This document shows positions 54,231-64,000 of a stretch of DNA of 64,000 bases, in pieces. The position numbers and the translations under genes were made by a program. Below the pieces are notes generated by a model. That model was not told the origin of the DNA, did not search any database, and saw only the letters and a list, made by a program, of their open reading frames with translations. The stretch's first letter is position 1; every line of letters starts with the position of its first letter. The DNA is from Dermacentor variabilis. Taxonomy: Eukaryota > Arthropoda > Arachnida > Ixodida > Ixodidae. The DNA lies in the NCBI RefSeq assembly GCF_050947875.1, contig NC_134568.1, forward strand, positions 254,517,778 through 254,581,777, given 5' to 3'.

Positions 54231-54840
54231 CGTGTCGTACATGGACGTAACCAATTAATTGGAGAAGTCATCATGCTTTCGCATTCAAATCACGTAAGGA
54301 TACTTAAGTGGCTGTCAATATTTTAGTAAAGTAAGTGTGACTGCGAGCGATCTTTACAAGCCTCCATCGAATCTGTCCTTTGTGCAACGGGCAATTTCAT
54401 AACGTAGACGCAAGACGTCTTATGAAATGGGGAAATGTTTATTTCGCTCTATGCAATTGCTCGTTCCGGGCTTTTTGTGCGTTCATCCAATGTTGTGGCA
54501 CCAGGCAAGCAGCAGTAGTTCCCGTACAATGCTCCACCGGACGGAATCAGCTCAAAAAAAAAAAAAAAAGAAAAAGTAAATTACAAGTATGCGTCGTTTT
54601 GGTATTTAGACCTTATAGGAAAACTGTGTGCAGAAGCGAAACGAGCGAAAGTGGTGAGTGGGTGACATTACAAACAAAAGCCATTGGCTTTTATCAACAT
54701 GGCGTAGAATATCGCCGACTCATCCCGAAAAATACTGTGCATAAGATATGACGAAAGCATCTCATTTCCAAGCATTCCATGGCCTTACTTCCTGCACCTT
54801 AAGAGCACAGATACGTGGGCAACTGCACGTTTTCGACACA
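54231..54840. other. Region without a recognisable gene
   Basis: An A-run at 54555-54570. Nothing else recognised up to the target duplication acttg (54841-54845). Confidence 0.4.
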
Positions 54841-54845
54841 ACTTG

Positions 54846-55741
54846 TGTCACAGAGTGCATGCCCGCGCTCCTCTCAAGATGGCCGCCATTGCCGCAGCAG
54901 CAGCAACGCCGCTTGAACGGCGATGGGGAAGCGAGCTTCCCATTGTCCCGAGCTCGCCAGACCGGTTTGGTCACGTGCGTCGCCTGAGCGCGGCGGAGGG
55001 ACGAGGCGGCTTGGCGAGCGGCAGAGCGGTTTTGGAAGACGGAGCAGCGTGGCCGTGCACCGGGAGACAGCTGAAGATGTGGTCGGCAGGCTGAGACCTC
55101 CAGGCCGAAGTCTTCGCCGTTCGATCGACAGACGGTGCAAGTCCGTCAGGATCTTCGGCAGCGAGGTACCAGCAGCCCGACGCTCTTCAGACCGGGATCT
55201 CGGCAAGCACGCCACAGTTAAGCCTCGTGTTCCAGCCCGCTCTCAAAACTTTCCGCCGGACTGTGTTTTTTTAATCGCGTTTAATCTTTCGTTTAATTAT
55301 CCATCGAGTGTTGTTTCTTATATGTCCTGTTAGTGTAGTGTTCGCCCTAATTATTGTCGCGTGTATTTTTCATTTTTGTCGCGTATTTTGTTTGTTATTT
55401 CGCGAGTGTTAATAGCTCCCACGTGGTGGGCTTAGTGTCGTGCGAGTGGCGTCAGGGCGTGCGTTGTGTGACCCGCACGCCTTCCGCGAACTAGGCCCCC
55501 TGCTGGTAATTTGTATGTTCTTTTTTCGAGTATGTCTCGCGCATGATTTTGTTTTATTAAATTGAGTGTGTGTGTTTTACGTCGCCTCCCGTCTCATGCC
55601 TCTGGTTCACGGTCGATCAGGCGTGGACCTTATCGCCGGTCAGCAGTCGAACCCTCACTAAACGCACGCGGGGTGGGTTTGTTGTCGCCCCATCCCCTCC
55701 TGTTCGGAGAGTGCGAATTACCCCACCATCAATCCTTGACA
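54846..55741 (+). repeat. 5' LTR of the deleted element
   Basis: 896 bp. It is followed by actggcgtccgcgacaggac, with TGG two bases inside, a plausible primer-binding site at 55744. Confidence 0.88.
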
Positions 55742-55843
55742 ACTGGCGTCCGCGACAGGACTCGCTGACCGCGATCTTCCGTGTCCACGAGGCATAGCGG
55801 GCGGAACAGACGCGTATCGCCGCGAGCGGGAGAAGGCCGAGAT

Positions 55844-56806
55844 ATGGCTGAGGGACCGCTCGATGAATTGGAGCGCATCGTGGCCGTCGGGATGCAGATG
55901 GGCCTCGAGGGGCCACAGCTCCGGGAATTTTTGCGCGACATGCGCTCCAAAGAGGAGGCGGATCGTCGAGAACACAGGAAAGCGCGAGAGCTGCGACAAC
56001 GCGAGGCGGAGGAGTGCGATGCGGCACGGTCTTCCCAGCGCGTCCTCGAGTTAGAGAGGGAAATTGCGCTGTTGCGCGCGAGGGAGGGCCGTGTCGAGAA
56101 CATTCGTAACACAGAGTGCCTGCCGGGCTCGACCGCCGCCGCTGACCAACCTGAGCCCTCTGGAGTGAGCCTTGCTCAGGGTTGTACCCAGCCCGAATCC
56201 TGCCTCGTGCCTCAGCCCTTGGATGCCGGGGCCTTCGAAGCGAACGAGAGGCCGGTACTTCGAGAATCAGGAGGTGTGGCGGGTAACGATGGTCAGAAGC
56301 CGGCCACGAAAAACGTCAGCCGCCGCGCAGGCAAATTGTGCCATCGCAGGCCGAGAGAGGCGGCGAAGTGTGTGGCGCGGCGGAGGCTGGCGGGTTACCG
56401 CACACCGCGGAGGTACCAGGTACGGACCGCTGGCAGAGTGCAGACGGTGAGGAAGAGGCCGCGCGAAACGACACAGAGGTCGCAACGGCGGAGGCGTCGA
56501 CAGAGCTGGGCACTCGCGGGGCATCTCTCGTCGCGGCGAAGGAGGGCGCGAGCGATATATTCGCTGCGGCAGGTGCCGCTAAGCCGCGCACTTCGTGACA
56601 CCCGGTTGGTCAGGCGCTGCGCGTGGGTGAGGACGGGGCAAGGTTCAGGGTACCCCAATCACCGAGCCAAAAACAGGCAACCGGGGCCCGAGGTGATATG
56701 TCGCGGTGGAGCGGCTAGTGCGTCTCCCCACCTATGTGTCGGGAAAGCTCGGGGGACGGCAGGAATGCGACCCCAGCGAGTACGACTGAAAAGAAGCAGG
56801 TATTGA
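55844..56806 (+). pseudogene. Gag remnant of the deleted element
   Basis: The likely start is the ATG at 55844 (MAEGPLDELERIVAVGMQMG); an earlier in-frame ATG at 55781 overlaps the leader. The first 90 residues form a helical, charged coiled coil (FLRDMRSKEEADRREHRKAR), a feature of tick gag proteins I have seen. From about residue 170 it becomes Arg-rich and unlikely; another frame (56338-56598) looks more protein-like there, so a frameshift is probable. There is no zinc knuckle or capsid domain. Confidence 0.6.
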
Positions 56807-57322
56807 GAAGGGAAGACGGCACGGCATTGATAATTTAGTTTTGTTAATAGTGCCTCGCTACATTTTTTTTGTTTCACTGCGTTTGTTGTTTGGTTTTCCT
56901 GCGCTTCAATACACTGATCTCTGATTTGTTTGTTTTCTTTTGTGGGTGTGTAATACGTGTTGCCTGTAAAGTGCGCGTACCGGCTCTGCCGTGGGTTGCG
57001 CCAGTCACAGGGCCCAAGGGGACAATACCGTATCGCATGTATTTTGGAGCTGGGGATTTTCGGGACCATTATTTTATCACAAGTTTTCTGTTCTTTTGCG
57101 TTTGAGCTGGGCTGTGGACTGCACTGACTGGCCGAGAGCGAGGCGGCGATATGCGCGCACAAGTGCCTTTGCGGAGGACTTCCCAAACCGTGACCCACAC
57201 GACGACGTGATTGTGCGCGTGACCTTTGAATGCGTGGGGAGTGCGGTGTCCTTAAGGTGCGCGTGCATGACTATGTGTTAGTTTTGAATGTTATTAGAAT
57301 AACATTCTTGTCGTCGGGGTGG

Positions 57323-58216
57323 TGTCACAGAGTGCATGCCCGCGCCCCTCTCGAGTGGGCCGACATTGCCACCGCAGCCGCAACGCTGCTGGCACGGCGA
57401 TGAGGGAGAGCGCTCCCCATTGTCCCCGAACCCGCCCGACGGGTTGATCACGCGGGTCGCCGGAGCGCGGCGGAGGGACGAGGCGGCTCGGCGAGCCGGC
57501 AGAGCAGCTTGGAGGACGAAGGAGTGGGGTCGTGCACCGGGGAACAGCTGAAGATGTGGTCGGCAGGCTGAGATCTCCAGGCCGAAGTCTTCGCCGGTCG
57601 AGCGACAGACGGTGCAAGTTCGTCAGGATCTTCGGCAGCGAGGTTGCAGCAGCCCGACGCTCTTCAGATCGGGACCTCGGCAAGCACGCCCCAGATAAGC
57701 CTCGTGTTCCGGGCCGCTCTCAGAACTTTCCGCCGGACTCTCTTTCTAATCGCGTTCAATCTTTCCTTTTTTTATCCATCGCGTGTTGTTTCTTATATGT
57801 CCTGGTAGTTTAGTGTTTGCCCTATTTATTGTCGCGCGTATTTTGTATTTGTGTCGCGTATTTTATTGTATTTCGCGAGTGTTAATGATTACCACGTGGT
57901 GGGCTTAGTGTCGCGCGAGTGGCGTCAGGGCGTGTGCTGTGTGACCCGCACGCCTTCCGCGAGCTAGGACCCACTACTGGAAGTTTGCATGTTTGTTTTC
58001 CATTATGTCTCGGGCATGATTTTATTGTATTAAATTGAGTGTGGGTGTTGTACGACGTCGCCTCCCGTCTCATGCCTCTGGTTCACGGTCGATCAGGCGT
58101 GGACCTTATCGCCGGTCAGCAGTCGAACCTTCAATAACGCACGCGGGGTGGGTTTGTTGTCGCCCCATCCCCTCCTGTTCGGAGAGTGCGAATTATCTCC
58201 CCACCAATCTTTGACA
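57323..58216 (+). repeat. 3' LTR of the deleted element
   Basis: 894 bp. Preceded by gtcggggtgg, a short polypurine tract. Confidence 0.88.
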
Positions 58217-58221
58217 ACTTG

Positions 58222-58760
58222 ACGTCAGCCAACGCGTGGTACTCTACGTGCACAGAGGTGGCCACAAAACCATGCTAGACGCTCGCAGAATGCCACGTAC
58301 TCGCATTCAAGACAAATGCAAGTGTGCGAAGCCTGTTTTGGGTCGTTCAGAGGACGGAAATTTTTAGTTACACGTTCCTGGTTTTTGAGCTCCTCGGCGC
58401 TATCTTTCGCGCGTTCTGCATGCGTAAGCAACACACTTCCATCTTATCACTATTGGCAATCGCTCGTCGCGTTTTCGACAAGCGTGAGTACCGAAAGAAG
58501 GTATTTGTCGTTGCGTGGCCATAAAAAGCACCACAAACTTGTCCCAGTAAGATTCAGTACATGCCAAACTGACTGCGTCACAACGCCGAGCTGTTTTTCG
58601 CCAATTGCGGCACCTGTGCCGTAAACCTAAATTGCTTGAATTTCAGCGCAGACAGTCAAACAAAATTTCTAATCTTGCCGTATAGTCCAATAGCGCAGTG
58701 GTACCGCGTCGAAGTGCAGAAGGAACGCAGTAACACGCTGAGAACCCAAGAAACCAGAGC
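58222..58760. other. Region without a recognisable gene
   Basis: No protein or repeat recognised. Confidence 0.4.
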
Positions 58761-58776
58761 TACATGAAAAAAAAAA

Positions 58777-59015
58777 CCCCGCCGTGGTTGCTCAGTGGCT
58801 ATGGGGTTGGGCTGCTGAGCACGAGGTAGCGGGATCGAATCCCGGCCACGGCGGCCGCATTTCGATGGGGGCGAAATGCGAAAACCCCCGTGTGCTTAGA
58901 TTTATGTGCACGTTAAAGAACCCCAGGTGGTCAAAATTTCCGGAGTCCTCCGCTACGGCGTGCCTCATAATCAGAAAGTGGTTTTGGCACGTAAAGCCCC
59001 AAATATGATTATTAT
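58777..59015 (+). mobile_element. Ruka-type SINE, copy 4
   Basis: Same head and body as copy 1, B box gggatcgaatccc. TSD tacatgaaaaa, 11 bp (58761-58771 and 59016-59026); the left copy is extended by further A residues. Confidence 0.85.
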
Positions 59016-59527
59016 TACATGAAAAAGAAAAAGACAGGCGGGTCGCCGAACAGGCGAACGCTCAAATGCGCAGCGTGTGATTGGCTTGCCATTGGCTTGT
59101 CGTTAGGTAACGCAAGAAAACTAAATCGCAAAGTATCAGTTCATTTATACGCAAAACTTTAGCGGGAGTTTCAGCGGGAATGAATAAACAGATAAATAAA
59201 ACATTGCTAACTTCATTTCACATTTTTTTTTCTGATGCTCGCGTCAGCTAACGGAAGCATGGTACTAATACTAGCCTAGCGTGACGTGTTTCCTGTTGCC
59301 AGTTTTCGCCGAGTGTCCGCTCTTGTAGAATTTTTTCCTATATGTGCGGCCGTTACAAACACCGGCGTCGTGGCAGATTTTACCGTTCTTCCAGTCTCTA
59401 CATGAGTGACGCGGCATTAAAAAAAATTGTTTCACTTGAAACCCGGACGTGACCGTATGAACTAGTTGCAGCTAGCTTCGCTGGCAATCAGAACAACTGA
59501 CAGCGAACCTCAAACGTTGTGACAAAG

Positions 59528-60340
59528 TGTACAATACATGCTTGATACCTTCAGCTACGACATCGTGAAGCCTGAAGACATGTTGTGGGGTTCCAAGAGT
59601 CCGGAAGGGGTGTACTCAGGCATGCTGAGGGATGTGGTTCTAAATGTAAGTAATTGAGGCTTTTATTGCCACCTCGTTGCCACATGACTCAGCTTTGCAG
59701 ATCAATTATATAAATGGGCTCTCTTTCAGAGAGCGAACATCGGATTTGGCCCATTCAGTATGGAAGACTTCTTTTTCGGAGGCGATCTTCTCGTCTCAGA
59801 CATATTCGAGTATCCTGAAATAGGAATCACCAGCGGAGTTAAAGATATTGTCACTGGAAACTTCGGCATTCTCAGCGCATTTGATTTAACCGTGAGTGGG
59901 CTTTGCCTCTCGTGCAAGTCCTTATACAGTTATCTGCATGAAACAAACATCCTGAATGACCCCGTTTTAACCTTTACGCACTTAGCTGTTCACCACGTTA
60001 AACTTTGCGTTTGCCTTTAGCATTTAAAAAGTGCGTTACATTTGTGTGACTGTGTCCATAGCTGTAATATCGACAATGCGCTAACCGCGGTTTATTGCAA
60101 GGCTAAATACATGGTGAACAAGGCTATATATATCGAATGATCGAATGATGTTCACAAATTTCACAAGCCCGATGGGTCTGTTACAGACGTGGGTCTGCCT
60201 TTTGATCTCGATGATTGCCCTAAGCCTCACAATTCCTGCGCTGACGCACACATCTGCCAAGGCCGACGGCGAGACTCGAAAGCAAGCGGGCAAGGTTGCT
60301 TCCATCTTCTGGGCTTTGATCAGCAGCCTCTTGGGACAAG
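59528..60340 (+). CDS. Divergent ionotropic receptor (iGluR superfamily), partial, three exons
   Basis: Exons 59528-59645, 59730-59891 and 60187-60340, joined in frame with GT donors (gtaagt, gtgagt, gtaggt) and AG acceptors (tttcag, ttacag). Exon 1 has SYDIVKPEDMLWGSK and GVYSGMLRDVV, the start of the ligand-binding lobe. Exon 2 has RANIGFGPFSME, the GPF block, and GNFGILSAFDLT. Exon 3 has a membrane segment (WVCLLISMIALSL) and the pore entry FWALISSLLGQ. Ticks use such receptors in chemosensation in place of insect odorant receptors. The left edge of exon 1 is uncertain: an in-frame TGA lies at 59520-59522 and its acceptor is weak. TM2, TM3, the second lobe and the N-terminus were not found. 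No internal stop is present. Confidence 0.65.
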
Positions 60341-60775
60341 GTAGGTGGCCCGTTTTTGCTTGTATTGTTACGGCACACGGTAGCGTATCGCATCGCTGTC
60401 ATACGGTTGTTGCGACTCTACGTCCGAGCGGCCATTACAGTTCCGTGACTGATTATGTGCCAGGTGCCGTGCGATCGAGGGGTCCGGGGCGACGTGCAAG
60501 AGACGAGAAAAAGGGTTTATTTACAAATTTACATGATGAGATTTAACATGAACTTGCACGACTTCGAGTAGTAGTACAAGGACGAGTAGGGGAAAAAAAA
60601 AGAGTAGTGGCTATTCCGTATATTCATTCAGTGTCGCGCAGGCTTAAAAAGTTGCAAGTAGATATGACGTTAATGTTGCTTTCACTGCTCCCAGTAAGCT
60701 ATAGGTAAGATATGCGCTGCAGTACAGGGAAAAAAGGAGCGGGTAAAAGGCAAAAAACGAACAGATAGATGTCCA
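60341..60775. other. Supposed intron with LTR-like fragment
   Basis: Around 60500-60545 the sequence gggtttatttaca resembles the polyadenylation region of LTR elements in reverse, also present at the window end (63955). No exon with further receptor motifs was seen. Confidence 0.35.
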
Positions 60776-61190
60776 GTGAAGCACAATAAGAACAACAGTT
60801 TTAATGACTGTCGTATGGGTGTGGTTTATAAAATTCCCCTTGGCTGTGGCCAGTTCTACGTAGGGCAAACGGGACGGTGTATCAATCAGAGGCTAATGGA
60901 ACATAAAAGGTCGTTAACCGGTGGATCGCCTTCTAATCTTTCGCTACATTGCCGAGATTGTAACTGCACGCCAGAGTTAGATGAATGCGCGATATTGTAC
61001 AGGCACAAGAATGAAGATACGCGTCTTATGGTAGAGGCATGGCATATCTATAATGGGGGAAGTGCGTGCGTGAGTTAGCCTTCGATTACTTTACATAAGG
61101 AAGAGATTAAGTGCCTTAACAGTTATCTCTCACGTAGACCGGCCCTTGTACCCTACTGACACGTGGTGTTACCATTCCTGAGCATGCGCA
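60776..61190 (+). mobile_element. Penelope-like element, 3' end with GIY-YIG endonuclease
   Basis: From about 60776 to 61078 an open frame encodes GVVYKIPLGCGQFYVGQTGR (GIY-YIG core: VYK, FYVGQTGRCIN), RLMEHKRSL, a Cys/His group (HCRDCNCTPELDE) and the terminal EAWHIYNGGSACVS. Penelope elements pair RT with this nuclease to cut the target. The RT is absent, so this is a 5'-truncated copy. A stop after CVS cuts the usual tail. It lies in or just after the receptor gene. Confidence 0.85.
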
Positions 61191-63208
61191 GATGAGTTCT
61201 GTGTCTTCTTTCTTTTTTTCGCCTCAGTGCTCCCTTCAGTTGATAGTCGGCGTTCGTGTTGTCCACTTCTCTACTCTTGTGTCCTGTCTGCACGCCTCAC
61301 TTCTTTTTTGCATAATGAATCCTTACCAACAAGCTCAGCTTTCTGTCGTTCTAATACGAGTAGGAGCACACGCACGAGTCGGAGCCCCCGTACGACTATA
61401 GGAGTAGCAGTAAGAGTCGAAGCACTCTCCCACAACACTCCAGATCCACTTTTTATGCAGTTCTTTTTCCCCTTTCTCTCGTCGCGGAAATTCACTGTTC
61501 TTATTCTCGCCAAACACTATCGTTGAACCGTTCGCGAAATCCCGCCTATGACGTCGCATCGTCGCCCCGGGCTCCACGTCCAATGTTGCGCGTTCGCACC
61601 CGCATACGAGGCAAGCTGTGAAGTTGATGTCGAAGTCGTTCCCACGTAAATCCTCGATGTCGGCTGCTTTGATCAATTAGTGGGCCGTTCGTGACGGTCC
61701 TCGCGTCAGGGTCAGGCGCCGGTAGAGTGGTATTCACGGTATGGTTGTTGCTTCCACGAAGGACGGTGGCAGTGGTCGCCTGGACGTGAGCGCCTTTGTT
61801 TGCGTGTCACCGTTTATGTCGGGTCCAGTCACGTCCTAGGCGGGCGCTCATCTCGCCCATCAGCTTTGGTTACGCTGATTTAGTAGCCGTGAAGGCCCTT
61901 TCATCGTGAAGGTCCTTTCATAGCTGGACGCTTGCCGGTGAAGCATTAATTGTCTAGGAGCGATGCCGGGTAAACAATGCTAAAGGTCAATCGTAACAGT
62001 ATGCAACAGGCCGATCAAGATTGCTTCGCACGACCTGAGACTCAACGATTCCATGATATTTTCGCTCCGTCCTCCACCAGAGGAACACACACTTGCTCGA
62101 TCACTCACGCGCACATACGTATCCACTATTGTGGGCCAAGTGTATTTTACCTCCATGAAATTATTACTTGCTATGAAATTATCTCCATGGAAAAATGACA
62201 CTGTCCAGATAGCTAATAAGAAAATTAACTATACACTTTTTAATTATTCACATTAGGGCGCATGTTGCAATTCCGAAATTAATGCCGAGTAGTAATCTAA
62301 TCACGTCTGCTTAGCAGAAATTCTAATATAGCACAACTTTCGACATATCCGTCCCCAAATTTGTCAAAATATACATTGATGTTTAAGTTAAGATTGTCCC
62401 GAACTGCTAGAGCGGTCTTACTGGAAACTCTTGACTAGAATGCTAACAAACCAATGTATAGTAGGGCAGTTTAAGGAGTGATGTATTGAAAGTACCCTTT
62501 GGACTTCTGATAAGAAGACGTGACGTCATTATAGCTTTGTTTCAATATCTCAATCGCAAGATGTGCTGTAGAGTTCCCATTTAAAAAGTTGATTAATGAA
62601 TATTTTTAATCAGCCACCTGGACATTGGGATTGCTTATCCAGGGAATTTTCGTTCTTCCAGAAATACACCTGCAAATGCGGCACAGCGTTATCGCAGGCG
62701 TCTTTTTTAAAATCTGTTCCAACTATTTAAAAAAAGTACATTCCACCAGAACCCATCTCACCGTTACTGTTGACTTTAAGACGGTTAGTATTCAAGCAAT
62801 GTAGCGACGCACCGTATTGCTGAAGACGCCTTTATCGACAATCTGCCGTGATCATTATGAGATTTCCATTGCTTCGCGTTCGTTGCCAATTGCACATATG
62901 AGGGGTCTGTGGATGGCGAAGTATAGCACGCAATTAAGTGCTTTAAAATTGGCAAGTCCCTAATGAACACATGGCCCATGACCCTCCTGTTCGTGCTATG
63001 GGTACAAAGTCAGTTTGCACACCGAACGCCTCTTTTATAAACTCCGGAAACCAGGCAGTCACTGGTCTGGATATATCGACATTGAAGTACTTTGTTATAT
63101 TCATTGGCATCTTCTACTGGCATCGTTTCCGTTCTTCTAGCTCGGGAGCTGATAAAGCCCTCCAAAGTGGCATGTCCTATACTGCAAGGGAGGCGCTGTA
63201 ACCGGTTA
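61191..63208. other. Region without a recognisable gene
   Basis: 61330-61900 has an unclassified GC-richer block, possibly the leader of a retroelement on the minus strand. The rest is AT-rich. No further receptor exon recognised. Confidence 0.4.
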
Positions 63209-63545
63209 TATCCTCCTCCTCCTCCTCCTCCTCCTCCTCCTCCTCCTCCTCCTATTTTTTATGTCCACTGCAGGACGAAAGCCTTCCCCCAGCGATCTAC
63301 AATTACCCCCGTTTTGCGCTAGCTGATTCCAACTTGCGCCTGCAAATTTTCTAATTTCAGCATCCCACATAATTTTTGCCGTCCTCGACTGCGCTTCCCT
63401 TCCCTTGGCACCCGCTCTATAACTCTAATTGTCCACCGGTTATCTGCCCTGCTATTACATGGCCTGCTCAGCACCATTTTTTTTTTCGCTTAATTTCAAC
63501 TAGAATATCGGCTATCCTCGTTTGCTCGCTGATCCACACTTGAAA
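63209..63545 (-). mobile_element. 3' end of an RTE-like LINE
   Basis: Matches the 3' part of the RTE copy at 14377-14700: both share, in order, gcaggacgaa, cgatct(c/a)caatta, cctcgactgcg and taactctaat. It begins with a (TCC)n tail (63211-63253) and is 5'-truncated near 63545, next to the TA repeat. Confidence 0.8.
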
Positions 63546-63555
63546 ATAATTGCGT

Positions 63556-63557
<2 letters not shown>

Positions 63558-63645
<88 letters not shown>
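63558..63645. repeat. (TA)n microsatellite
   Basis: 44 perfect copies of at/ta. The (IY)n frames over it are artefacts. Confidence 0.97.
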
Positions 63646-63647
<2 letters not shown>

Positions 63648-64000
63648 TGATTGACATCGTCGCGGGAAGCGGGAGCAAGGTGCAGCTGTTGTATCTTGTA
63701 TTGGCCGAGCTTGTGCCTACGCCATTGTTTCGCGAGCGATAGAGAGATTTCAGGAGCGACATAGAATACCAGCAGCACGCCAAAATGGGAGAAGTTGAAG
63801 AATGTTAATCGCGTTAAAAGAAAATAGTCGGAATTGTAATGCTTGGGGTCAGCCATGAAATACATGGTAGCTGGCCCATGCCGTCGTCCAACTCATCCAC
63901 GCTGAGGACGTTGTTGAAGGGAGAGACTTGTTCTCATCGAGAACGAGAAATATGGGATTTATTTACAGCATCTAAATGAGAACGTTACAGTTCATCAGTC
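63646..64000. other. Window end, possible LTR edge on the minus strand
   Basis: From about 63900 the sequence (gggatttatttacagc) looks like the polyadenylation region of an LTR element on the minus strand, cut by the window end. Otherwise nothing recognised. Confidence 0.35.

Larger units (their letters stand above)
54846..58216 (+). mobile_element. Internally deleted LTR retrotransposon
   Basis: 3.4 kb between LTRs of 896 bp (54846-55741) and 894 bp (57323-58216), each beginning tgtcacagagtgcatgcc and ending ttgaca, flanked by the 5-bp TSD acttg (54841-54845 and 58217-58221). The interior holds a degraded gag and no protease, RT or integrase. The LTRs show many mismatches, so the insertion is much older than either Gypsy copy. 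The 5-bp TSD and TG/CA ends fit gypsy or BEL; the family is unknown. Confidence 0.9.

Overview
The window reads as arachnid nuclear DNA, most likely from a hard tick. The support is four copies of a tRNA-derived SINE matching the tick family Ruka, each with target-site duplications, and three spliced exons of a divergent ionotropic receptor, the chemosensory receptor class that ticks rely on. There are long microsatellites, several LINE clades, Penelope and Ty3/gypsy elements. I see no bacterial operon, ribosome-binding-site pattern or CRISPR array. Most of the sequence is transposon-derived.

Positions 1-31700 are mostly a stack of retroelements. A 5'-truncated I-type LINE (minus, about 2873-4756) lies next to a full-length Ty3/gypsy element on the plus strand (Gypsy-1, 4781-11612, TSD tcgt, apparently identical 759-bp LTRs). 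A TTAA-flanked MITE follows (11864-12672), then an internally deleted RTE-like LINE (minus, 14377-16794) and a CR1/L2-like fragment (minus, 16900-17815). A long I-type LINE with ORF1 and an endonuclease-RT-RNase H ORF2 (minus, about 17870-30690) is split in its ORF1 by a second copy of the same gypsy family (Gypsy-2, minus, 23337-30408, TSD cggt). Both gypsy copies have the order gag, protease-like region, integrase, reverse transcriptase, RNase H. Integrase precedes RT, as in Ty1/copia and the Gmr1-type gypsy elements, and the gag has a SAP-like N-terminus and a SCAN-like capsid region. Each copy is broken at different places.

Positions 31700-54800 hold unclassified dispersed repeats, a degraded LTR-element gag (35125-36395), LINE remnants on both strands, a solo LTR (41394-41802), Ruka copies, microsatellites, a CpG-rich segment (42396-43500) and, just downstream, a possible short first exon (43701-43770) of an unidentified gene.

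Positions 54800-64000 contain an internally deleted LTR retrotransposon (54846-58216), another Ruka, the three ionotropic-receptor exons (59528-60340, plus), a Penelope GIY-YIG remnant (60776-61190) and the 3' end of another RTE copy. The receptor exons are the best candidate host protein-coding sequence. They cover part of the ligand-binding domain, the first membrane segment and the start of the pore; the remaining exons were not found here.
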